Part shown: positions 1 through 5,287 of the stretch, in pieces
How positions within the stretch are numbered: position 1 is the first letter of the stretch
Layout: each line of letters begins with the position of its first letter
NCBI GenBank assembly: GCA_021815935.1
Contig: JAKAZH010000139.1
Coordinates: forward strand, 1-5,287
Length of the DNA stretch: 5,287 nt
DNA from: Actinomycetes bacterium
Lineage (GTDB): Bacteria > Actinomycetota > Acidimicrobiia > Acidimicrobiales > Palsa-688
Direction: 5' to 3'
Program-made: the position numbers and the translations under genes
The notes under the pieces: model-generated
The model's input: only the letters and a program-made list of their open reading frames with translations
The model's database searches: none
What the model was told of the DNA's origin: nothing

Positions 1-692
1 CAGGCAAGACGACCTTCGTCGACGGCCTTACCGGGTTCGTGCCGATGAAAGGCCGGATCGTATTCGACGGGCAGGACTTGACGTCGAGCGGGCCACACGA
101 CCGTGCACGTGCCGGAATGGTCCGGACGTGGCAGTCACTCGAGTTGTTCGACGACCTCACTGTCACCGAGAACCTCCGCGTCGCCGCTGAGAAGTCCTCC
201 GTGCTCGGCTTCCTCGCCGACCTGGTCCGGCCGAATCGCACCAAGGTCGTGCAGTCGGTCGACGACGCCCTTCGCCGTCTCGAACTTCTCGACGTAGCAG
301 GGCGGGTGCCCGGCGAACTATCCCAAGGACAGCGAAAGCTTGTAGGCGTCGCCCGTGCCCTCGCCGCAAACCCCAAGCTCGTCCTGATGGACGAACCCGC
401 AGCCGGACTCGACACCACGGAAAGCCGCGAGCTTGGCCACCGGCTCCGCCGGATCGTAGACGACGGGACTACGGTATTTCTGATCGACCATGACATGGGC
501 CTGGTCCTGGGAGTCTGCGATTACATCTACGTAATCGAATTCGGACGGCTCATAGCCCAAGGAACGCCCGCCCAGATACGCGGCGACGACAAGGTGATAG
601 CCGCCTACCTGGGCGAGAGCGCCCGCAAGGATGTTGAAGTCGCCAAGGCGGCGCTCGCACAAAGCGAGAACGCGGGGCCGGTGCAGACGTGA
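1..692 (+). CDS. LivG-type ABC transporter ATP-binding protein, 5'-truncated by window edge
   Basis: This is the cytoplasmic ATPase subunit of a branched-chain amino acid (HAAT/Liv) type importer; it hydrolyses ATP to drive the permease. Reading starts at base 3 and gives 229 residues before the TGA at 690-692. The first visible residues are GKTT, the end of the Walker A P-loop, so the true start lies upstream and the in-frame GTG at 39 and ATG at 45 are not starts. Other ABC landmarks follow in order: a Q-loop in RTWQSLELF (Gln at 132-134; many LivG proteins have RTFQ), signature LSQGQ, Walker B LVLMDEP with a D-loop AGLD, and the H-loop in LIDHDM. The region ending VIAAYLGE matches the usual LivG C-terminus, followed by about 24 extra residues. 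The stop overlaps the next gene. It could be a stand-alone LivG or the C-terminal domain of a permease-ATPase fusion; the window cannot decide. The family call is secure, the substrate unknown. Confidence 0.93.
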   Translation, partial: GKTTFVDGLTGFVPMKGRIVFDGQDLTSSGPHDRARAGMVRTWQSLELFDDLTVTENLRVAAEKSSVLGFLADLVRPNRTKVVQSVDDALRRLELLDVAGRVPGELSQGQRKLVGVARALAANPKLVLMDEPAAGLDTTESRELGHRLRRIVDDGTTVFLIDHDMGLVLGVCDYIYVIEFGRLIAQGTPAQIRGDDKVIAAYLGESARKDVEVAKAALAQSENAGPVQT

Positions 693-1708
693 GGAGTCTC
701 GTCCTCGGCGGCTCGGTATTCGTCGGGCGCCGTCTCGTCGACAAACTCTGGCGCGAGGGCGGCGACGTCACGGTCCTCAACCGTGGGCGTACACCGTCGG
801 ATTTGCCTCCCGGAGTGACACGGCTTGCGGCGGACCGGACGGACTTGACCTCTATGGGCGAGGCGGTCGGCTCCAGGGAATGGGATGCCGTCTTCGACGT
901 CTCCGGCTTCGTCATGGCGGCCGGTGGCGCCGATATCGAAGGATTACTAGACCTCTTCACGGACCGGTGCGGCCGGTATCTGTACGTCAGCTCGATCATG
1001 GCCTACGACCAGAGCCTGCTCGGGGTCATGCCGTGGAGCGAGGAGATGGCAAGCAATCCGAGTGGTCCAGGCACCTACGGCGGGTTCAAGGCGATGGTCG
1101 AAGGAGCGCTCCTCGATCGCTGGCGAAGCGCTGGGTTCCCTTCGACCATAGTGAGGCCGGCAGCGATCTACGGCCCCCGCAACAACATCTTCGACATGGA
1201 AACGCCGATGTGGCTGAGGCTGCTGCAACGCCGTCCGATATTCGTCCCTCACGGCGGCCTGGTCGCCTGCTCGTACGGCCACGTCGACGACCTCTGCGAC
1301 GCTATGGTGTCGCTCGCCCGATGCGAGCCGGCGCTCGGTGAAGTGTTCAACGTGACTGCCGAGGCTGTGACGTCGCGGCGCTACGTGGAGGTACTCGCTT
1401 CGATCGTCGGCAATGAGCCGATGATCATGGAGTTGAGCGATGTGGAACTGGAGGAGCTTGACAGACCACCGTTCGGCCACCTGTTCGGACGTGCCCACCA
1501 CGCAGTGCTGAGCACTGCGAAAGCGCAAGCGGTAGGAGGATTGCCTGCCGGGCGAGATCTGCGCAGCGGCCACGAGCAGACCTACGAGTGGTTCCTGTCG
1601 ATGGGATGGGACCGTCTGAGCGCCCCTCTGGCCGATTCGACGTGGCATGCCACATGGGACTTCGGGTGGGAGGAGGAGGTGGCGGCGCGACGTTTGATTG
1701 TGCGCTGA
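689..1708 (+). CDS. Extended/atypical SDR family protein (NAD-dependent epimerase/dehydratase-like)
   Basis: This 339-residue protein has a Rossmann fold and is probably a soluble NAD(P)-dependent oxidoreductase or epimerase. The N-terminal dinucleotide motif is GGSVFVG (residues 7-13), where Val replaces the middle Gly of GxxGxxG, as in atypical SDRs. VLNRGR (29-34) ends the second strand; basic residues there are often linked to NADP(H), which is an inference. YVSS (99-102) supplies the SDR Ser region, Tyr130-x3-Lys134 is the catalytic YxxxK, and VRPAAIYGP (155-163) is the usual extended-SDR segment. The C-terminus is rich in Trp (301, 307, 319, 323, 327). The GTG start overlaps the ATPase stop in the 4-base string GTGA, implying translational coupling; the nearest purine run (674-677) is a weak ribosome site. 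One Leu codon is TTA (944-946), uncommon in GC-rich genomes. Substrate and pathway are not recognisable; a sugar-nucleotide or other carbonyl/hydroxyl substrate is possible. Family confidence is high, function low. Confidence 0.88.
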   Translation: MRSLVLGGSVFVGRRLVDKLWREGGDVTVLNRGRTPSDLPPGVTRLAADRTDLTSMGEAVGSREWDAVFDVSGFVMAAGGADIEGLLDLFTDRCGRYLYVSSIMAYDQSLLGVMPWSEEMASNPSGPGTYGGFKAMVEGALLDRWRSAGFPSTIVRPAAIYGPRNNIFDMETPMWLRLLQRRPIFVPHGGLVACSYGHVDDLCDAMVSLARCEPALGEVFNVTAEAVTSRRYVEVLASIVGNEPMIMELSDVELEELDRPPFGHLFGRAHHAVLSTAKAQAVGGLPAGRDLRSGHEQTYEWFLSMGWDRLSAPLADSTWHATWDFGWEEEVAARRLIVR

Positions 1709-1727
1709 CGAGTGGAGGCTTCAGCAC

Positions 1728-1756
1728 TTGAAATTAGTTATGTTGAAGGTTAAACT
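1728..1756 (+). promoter_or_regulatory. Candidate sigma70-type promoter P1
   Basis: A -35-like TTGAAA (1728-1733, five of six matches to TTGACA) is followed after exactly 17 bp by TAAACT (1751-1756), which fits TAnnnT, the -10 pattern tolerated in many actinobacteria. It would start transcription around 1763, about 60 bp before the binding-protein GTG. This is a consensus match only. Confidence 0.45.
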
Positions 1757-1758
1757 AA
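1734..1758 (+). repeat. Inverted repeat TTAGTT-N13-AACTAA, possible operator
   Basis: Two perfect 6-bp arms (1734-1739 and 1753-1758) are centred at 1746. They lie between the -35 and -10 of P1 and cover the P2 -35. The arm centres are 19 bp apart, roughly two helical turns, which would suit a dimeric regulator binding one DNA face. The arms are short and AT-rich, so chance is a real alternative. Confidence 0.35.
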
Positions 1759-1771
1759 CTGATCGTATAGA
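1743..1771 (+). promoter_or_regulatory. Candidate sigma70-type promoter P2, overlapping P1
   Basis: TTGAAG (1743-1748) and TATAGA (1766-1771) are separated by 17 bp; each matches its consensus at four of six positions. An alternative -10 for the same -35 is TAGATT (1768-1773) with 19-bp spacing. It is weaker than P1 at the -35 but has a better TATA core. Both may be used, or only one. Confidence 0.35.
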
Positions 1772-1813
1772 TTATGCGAGCCCAGAACGGGCATCCAAAA
1801 ACCAAAAAGAGAC

Positions 1814-1818
1814 GGGGG
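1814..1818 (+). promoter_or_regulatory. Ribosome binding site deciding the GTG start at 1825
   Basis: A run of five G follows an A-rich stretch (AGAGAC) and ends 6 nt before GTG 1825. It is an imperfect Shine-Dalgarno match but well spaced. The alternative in-frame ATG at 1774 has no purine-rich site in front of it and overlaps the candidate -10 region, which supports the GTG. Confidence 0.5.
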
Positions 1819-1824
1819 TTTCGA

Positions 1825-3324
1825 GTGGGTACTACGACAAGGCGCAAGTCGGCTTGGATGGCAGGATGCGCGATCATGGCAATGACCGCCGCAGCGTGTA
1901 GCAGCTCCACCAAGTCGGCTTCTACTGCAACGACCGCCGGCTCGACCGGCAGCTCGGGTTCGACTTCAGGTACGGCGGCGACTTCGTCGTGTGCGGCGCC
2001 GAACACGTCTCTCGACGCGACCGACGGCAAGTACGCGGGTTGGATGCAGGCCGTTCTCAACTGCACGACAAGCAAGCCGGTCAAAGCGACGGGCACCCCG
2101 ATCCTGGTCGGTTTCTTGAACCCGCAAGGTGACCCGAACGGGAGCTTCCCGGACGCCACAGCCGGAGCCCAGGCCGCAGTGGACTACATCAACAACGAGC
2201 TCGGCGGTCTTGGCGGCAACCCGCTCACGGGAGTTGCAGGACATCCGATCAAGCTGACCACCTGTTTCGAGACGATCGCGCCGAGCTCGTCCACGTCGTG
2301 TGCGAACCAGATCGTCTCGCAAAAGCCGGCGTTCATAATCTCGGGCTATCAGTTCTTCGGTTCGAGTGTCGACCCGATCTTCGCTGCGGCGGGGATTCCG
2401 GTCATCAACTTCAACCCGATCACCCAGGCGGACTTCCAGGGCAAGAACATCTACGACATTGCCGCCGGCGGCGGTTGCGTGGGAGTACACCCCGGGTTGA
2501 TCAGCTTCGCCGCATACACGCTTCACGCCACTAACCTTGCGATTCCCTGGTCGAACACCGCCCCTGGCGTGCCGTGCTACTACGACCTGGAGCAAAAGCC
2601 TGTCGAGGTCATCTCCGGATCGCTTACACCGACGCCGGCCGGCGTCAAGCTCATCCCGGGGCTGACTGAGAAGGGCTACCCGATTCCGCCTGCGTCGCCC
2701 GACGACTCGGCTGTGGTAGCCCAGATTCTCGCACAGAAGCCCGATGCGATCATCTTCTCGGCTCAGGCATCCGACTGCTTCAACCTCCTCAATGCCCTGT
2801 CGACGGCCGGATGGACCGCACAGAAGATCCCCCTGATCTTCTCCGGGGCCTGCACGGACACCCAGCAGATTGCGCAAGCGGGCTCGAAGGTAGACGGCGT
2901 GTACTTCGTCGGCGCTTCCTACAACCTCCTCGACCCGAGCTCTGCGACGGGCTTGGCAAGCCAGGAGATAAGCGTTATCAACGCCAAAGACAAGCAGTAC
3001 TCGCCGAGCCAGACGCCGACAGGCATCGAAACTGCGATGTTCCAGACGGTTCTCACCACCTGGCTGACCTTGGACAACTCGTCGTCAGCGAACTCGCTCA
3101 CCGCCTCGAGCATCGACTCGACGATCGCCAACACGACGAACGTGCACATGTTCGCCGGGGTTCCATGGGGATGTACTTCCGCCCCGGCGAACTACTCGAG
3201 CGTGTGCTCTACGGCAGTCTCGGTGCTCCAATGGAACGGAACGAAGTTCGTGACAGTTACCAAGCCGTTCTCGGCGAGCTACATCGTCGCCGGTACGCCG
3301 CTGCACGAGACCGCTCAGGGCTGA
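1825..3324 (+). CDS. Lipoprotein solute-binding protein of a Liv-type ABC importer (Peripla_BP_6-like)
   Basis: This 499-residue protein captures the transported solute outside the membrane and delivers it to the permease encoded next. From GTG 1825 it begins MGTTTRRK, then a hydrophobic stretch and a lipobox ending TAAAC with the lipidated Cys at 25. Starting at ATG 1774 would add 17 basic residues in front of an already complete signal peptide. Residues 26 to about 55 are a Ser/Thr/Gly/Ala tether. The type 1 periplasmic-binding fold starts near residue 92 (PILVGFLNP), continues with AGAQAAVDYINNELGG (about 113-128), then HPIKLTTCFE, and shows alternating strands and helices such as KPAFIISG and KPDAIIFSAQ. 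The family is often about 370-420 residues, so this one is long. The mature part has ten further cysteines that fall into five neighbouring pairs. It could bind branched-chain amino acids, amides, urea or another small acid; sequence alone does not tell. Confidence 0.9.
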   Translation: MGTTTRRKSAWMAGCAIMAMTAAACSSSTKSASTATTAGSTGSSGSTSGTAATSSCAAPNTSLDATDGKYAGWMQAVLNCTTSKPVKATGTPILVGFLNPQGDPNGSFPDATAGAQAAVDYINNELGGLGGNPLTGVAGHPIKLTTCFETIAPSSSTSCANQIVSQKPAFIISGYQFFGSSVDPIFAAAGIPVINFNPITQADFQGKNIYDIAAGGGCVGVHPGLISFAAYTLHATNLAIPWSNTAPGVPCYYDLEQKPVEVISGSLTPTPAGVKLIPGLTEKGYPIPPASPDDSAVVAQILAQKPDAIIFSAQASDCFNLLNALSTAGWTAQKIPLIFSGACTDTQQIAQAGSKVDGVYFVGASYNLLDPSSATGLASQEISVINAKDKQYSPSQTPTGIETAMFQTVLTTWLTLDNSSSANSLTASSIDSTIANTTNVHMFAGVPWGCTSAPANYSSVCSTAVSVLQWNGTKFVTVTKPFSASYIVAGTPLHETAQG

Positions 3325-3342
3325 GCGACACAATGAAGCCGA

Positions 3343-3389
3343 TGCCGGCCGGCCGCTGCGGGGAAGTCTCCCGCGCGAGCCGGCCGGCA
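3343..3389 (+). terminator. Long GC-rich hairpin between binding-protein and permease genes (attenuator or mRNA-stabilising element)
   Basis: A perfect 11-bp arm TGCCGGCCGGC (3343-3353) pairs with GCCGGCCGGCA (3379-3389). Inside it, 3354-3356 can pair with 3375-3377 and GCGGG (3358-3362) with CCCGC (3370-3374), leaving single-base bulges at 3357 and 3378 and a 7-nt loop (3363-3369). That is 19 pairs, nearly all G-C. No T run follows, so it is not a classical intrinsic terminator; in GC-rich actinobacteria such U-poor hairpins may still act as partial terminators or protect the upstream mRNA 3' end. It begins 18 nt after the binding-protein stop. Confidence 0.7.
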
Positions 3390-3444
3390 CTGCGCTGTAG
3401 CAGCAGTCCCGGCCGCAAGTTAGGATCCGGTCACCCAACCATCC

Positions 3445-3450
3445 AGGGAG
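3445..3450 (+). promoter_or_regulatory. Shine-Dalgarno site AGGGAG for the fused permease
   Basis: AGGGAG ends 6 nt before GTG 3457, a near-ideal position. It fixes the start against the out-of-frame ATG at 3452, which opens only a short frame. The rest of the gap (3390-3444) shows only a weak TAnnnT -10-like TAGGAT (3421-3426) without a clear -35. Confidence 0.75.
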
Positions 3451-3456
3451 AATGAC

Positions 3457-5287
3457 GTGGGAAACCTGGTCTTCTACGCACTGATAGGGCTAGGGCTCGG
3501 AGCGCTCTACGCGATGCTCGGCATGAGCGTCGTCGTCGCATACCGAGGCTCGGGAGTCGTCAACTTCGCCCAGGGCGCCATAGCGATGTACGTCGTATTC
3601 AACTACACCCAGCTTCGCCTCGACGGGAGGATCTTCCTTCCTTGGGTCAACTTCCTACCGGGACGTCACACGCCGGTCGAGATCGCAATATCGAACGGCC
3701 CGCTCGGCTTCGTTGCATCGATCGTGGTCTCGCTGCTCGTAGCAGTGCTCATGGGGGCGATGGTTCACTACCTGGTGTTCCGTCCCTTGCGCTATGCGTC
3801 GGCGCTCGGCAAGGTAGTCGCCTCAGTCGGGTTGCTCCTCTACCTCCAAGCGGTGGCACTCCTGAACTTCGGTCAGTTGGCTCGCCAACTTCCGCCGGTG
3901 TTTCCCGGCGGGGCGTGGCAGAATTTCCTCGGACTCGGCCATCCCTTCCCCAAAGAGAATCTCTACGCGGCGGGAGCGGCGGTCGTAATGGCCGGCGTCG
4001 TGTGGGCGTCGTTTCGCTACACCCGACTCGGGCTCGCCACGCGTGCCGCTGCCGAGAACGAGAAGGGTGCCGTCCTGCTCGGCTTCTCGCCCGACGCCCT
4101 TGCCGGGTCGAGCTGGATCATCGCTTCGGTCGTCGGTGCCGCCGGTGGGTTCCTCGTCGGACCGATAGCGGGTCAGCTCACCCCGGTTGCCTACGACGGC
4201 TTTATCGTCCCTGCGCTCGGGGCGGCGCTCATCGGGCTGCTGTCGTCGTTCCCGCTGACCCTCGTCGGCGGGCTCGGACTCGGCCTACTCGAATCTCTCG
4301 TCACGTACCTGTCGAGCGAGTCCTGGTTCCCGGCTTGGCTGAGCGGAGGAAACGCCCTCGCGTCTGCCATCCCACTTCTCGCGATAGCTGCGATCCTGTT
4401 CCTGCGAGGCAAGTCGCTGCCTACACGCGGCACCGTCGGGGAGCAGCGCCTCCCGCCTGCGTCGCGGCCTGTGCGCGTCGGGCTGTGGGTGGTGGTCGGC
4501 TCCGCTGTCGTGATCGTGTACGGCGCCGTCCTGCACGGGCCGTGGGATCTCGCTCTCACCACGACGATGATCACGGCGGTGCTGATGCTCTCTTACGTGG
4601 TCGTTACCGGCTACATCGGCCAGATTTCCCTGGCGCAGCTCGGCCTCGCGGGAGTATCGGCATTCCTGATGGTGAAGCTGCTGAGCAACGGGGTGTCGAA
4701 GGGAAATCCGTTCCCGATCCACGGTCCCGGCCTTCCGATGGTCGTCGCCGTGCCGATTGCGCTTGTGGTGGCGGTGCTCGTCGGCGTGCTCGTCGGACTC
4801 CCTGCCGTGCGTATCAGAGGAGTCCAGCTAGCGATCATCACCCTTGCAGCGGGCGTAACCCTCGTCGACTTGTACTTCAACAACCCGAAGCTCACCGGAG
4901 TGCAGCAGGGTTCGGGCGCAGCGGTCCCGAAGCCGACTCTGTTCGGGCTCAATCTATCTGTCGCCGGTAAGGGGGGTCTCTCCGACCGTTTCGAGTTCAC
5001 AGTGTTCGTGCTCGTGGTCCTGCTAGCAGCGGCCCTCGTGGTGTCAAACCTGCGAAAGTCAGCAACCGGCAGGCGATTCCTGGCTATACGCTCAAACGAG
5101 CGGGCCGCCGCAGCGTCGGGTGTCGACGTGACGAGGAACAAGCTGCTCGCCTTCGGTTTCGCTGCAGCTATCGCCGGATTGTCGGGATGCTTGCTTGCCT
5201 TCCAACAGCAGAACATCTCGAACGCCAACTTCGATCCCCTACTGGGGCTGTCCTTCCTGGCCTTCGCTTACCTCGGCGGGATCTCGT
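3457..5287 (+). CDS. Fused LivH-LivM branched-chain amino acid type ABC permease, 3'-truncated by window edge
   Basis: This integral membrane protein forms both halves of the transport channel in one chain. GTG 3457 opens a frame with no stop for 610 codons to the window end. The LivH half (about 1-316) has NFAQGAIAMYV (36-46), FRPLRYAS (108-115) and the ATPase-contact loop GLATRAAAENEKGAVLLG (192-209), with several hydrophobic helices. A charged, Pro-rich linker follows (about 317-340). The LivM half then shows GYIGQISLAQLGLAG (385-399), PAVRIRGVQLAIITLA (449-464) and its own ATPase-contact loop GRRFLAIRSNERAAAASG (538-555). Each half has one such loop, as expected for a two-domain permease. 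LivH and LivM are usually separate proteins of roughly 300-350 residues, so some 50-80 residues of LivM, and perhaps a fused ATPase domain, should lie beyond the edge. The binding-protein gene upstream is its likely partner. Substrate is not determined. Confidence 0.92.
   Translation, partial: MGNLVFYALIGLGLGALYAMLGMSVVVAYRGSGVVNFAQGAIAMYVVFNYTQLRLDGRIFLPWVNFLPGRHTPVEIAISNGPLGFVASIVVSLLVAVLMGAMVHYLVFRPLRYASALGKVVASVGLLLYLQAVALLNFGQLARQLPPVFPGGAWQNFLGLGHPFPKENLYAAGAAVVMAGVVWASFRYTRLGLATRAAAENEKGAVLLGFSPDALAGSSWIIASVVGAAGGFLVGPIAGQLTPVAYDGFIVPALGAALIGLLSSFPLTLVGGLGLGLLESLVTYLSSESWFPAWLSGGNALASAIPLLAIAAILFLRGKSLPTRGTVGEQRLPPASRPVRVGLWVVVGSAVVIVYGAVLHGPWDLALTTTMITAVLMLSYVVVTGYIGQISLAQLGLAGVSAFLMVKLLSNGVSKGNPFPIHGPGLPMVVAVPIALVVAVLVGVLVGLPAVRIRGVQLAIITLAAGVTLVDLYFNNPKLTGVQQGSGAAVPKPTLFGLNLSVAGKGGLSDRFEFTVFVLVVLLAAALVVSNLRKSATGRRFLAIRSNERAAAASGVDVTRNKLLAFGFAAAIAGLSGCLLAFQQQNISNANFDPLLGLSFLAFAYLGGIS

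Larger units (their letters stand above)
1709..1824 (+). promoter_or_regulatory. AT-rich intergenic regulatory region upstream of the binding-protein gene
   Basis: This 116-bp spacer is visibly richer in A and T than the genes on either side, especially around 1728-1775. It holds two promoter candidates and an inverted repeat (listed separately). Further down there is a small GCCC-N5-GGGC hairpin (1780-1792) and an A-rich stretch (1797-1810) leading to the ribosome site. I see no convincing terminator for the upstream SDR gene: the short inverted repeats at 1711-1732 have only 4-bp stems and no T run. Confidence 0.6.

Noticed and set aside
947..1648. 233-codon - strand frame and 631-1341 + strand frame over the SDR gene
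   Set aside because: Both are frame shadows: basic, low-complexity products, no ribosome site, while the SDR frame holds the Gly motif and YxxxK.
1711..1732. Terminator for the SDR gene
   Set aside because: Only 4-bp inverted repeats (AGTG/CACT and TTCA/TGAA) and no T run; too weak to call.
1780..1792. GCCC-N5-GGGC hairpin as a riboswitch or leader element
   Set aside because: One 4-bp stem in a short leader is too small for a known riboswitch and may be chance; noted only as part of the spacer.
1849..1900. Twin-arginine (Tat) signal in the binding protein
   Set aside because: The n-region has RRK but lacks the S/T-R-R-x-F-L-K context, and a lipobox Cys follows; a normal lipoprotein signal is the simpler reading.
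1698..1901. 67-codon + frame spanning the intergenic region
   Set aside because: It overlaps the SDR 3' end and the binding-protein signal peptide, has no ribosome site or domain, and covers the promoter-like sequence.
1966..2877. 303-codon open frame on the - strand opposite the binding-protein gene
   Set aside because: The product is Arg-rich with no recognisable fold, typical of antisense frames in GC-rich coding DNA; the + strand gene has a signal peptide and binding-protein features.
3642..4970. Open + frame of 442 codons inside the permease region
   Set aside because: It lies in another frame of the fused permease. Its translation is Arg/Pro-rich low-complexity without domains, while the overlapping frame has clear LivH/LivM motifs and a good ribosome site.
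4611..5228. 205-codon - strand frame opposite the LivM half
   Set aside because: Ser/Thr/Arg-rich translation without motifs; it mirrors the codon bias of the permease.

Overview
This is a GC-rich stretch with all genes on the + strand. It carries parts of one or two ABC importers of the branched-chain amino acid (Liv/HAAT) type. The organism is most likely a high-GC actinobacterium. The reasons are three GTG starts, a lipoprotein solute-binding protein with a Ser/Thr/Gly/Ala-rich tether after the lipobox, and a LivH-LivM fused permease of a kind common in Actinobacteria. An Acidimicrobiia-like lineage is my guess from the style of the binding protein. It is inference, and there is no rRNA or marker gene to test it.

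Layout. (1) 1-692: the C-terminal part of a LivG-type ATPase, cut by the window edge inside its Walker A motif. (2) 689-1708: an extended/atypical SDR (NAD(P)-dependent epimerase/dehydratase-like) whose GTG start overlaps the ATPase stop by 4 bp, so the two are probably translationally coupled. (3) 1709-1824: a short AT-rich spacer with two overlapping sigma70-like promoter candidates and an inverted repeat placed like an operator. (4) 1825-3324: a secreted lipoprotein solute-binding protein (Peripla_BP_6/LivJ-like) with ten mature cysteines besides the lipidated one. (5) 3325-3456: a 132-bp gap holding a long GC-rich interrupted hairpin and then a good Shine-Dalgarno site. (6) 3457 to the window end: a large membrane protein in which LivH and LivM are joined in one chain. 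It is open at the 3' edge.

How it fits together. The binding protein captures a small solute outside the membrane and hands it to the fused LivHM channel. LivG/LivF-type ATPases then drive transport. The ATPase at the left edge belongs to the right family to power such a permease, but the promoter-like spacer separates it from the binding protein. It may therefore end an upstream liv cluster, with a second cluster starting at 1825. The hairpin between binding protein and permease is placed where it could raise binding-protein output relative to permease. The substrate cannot be told from sequence. The SDR is the only non-transport gene and its role is unknown.

I see no rRNA, tRNA, CRISPR array, insertion sequence or phage gene. 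The window looks like a normal transport locus with some unusual architecture, not an obviously new system.
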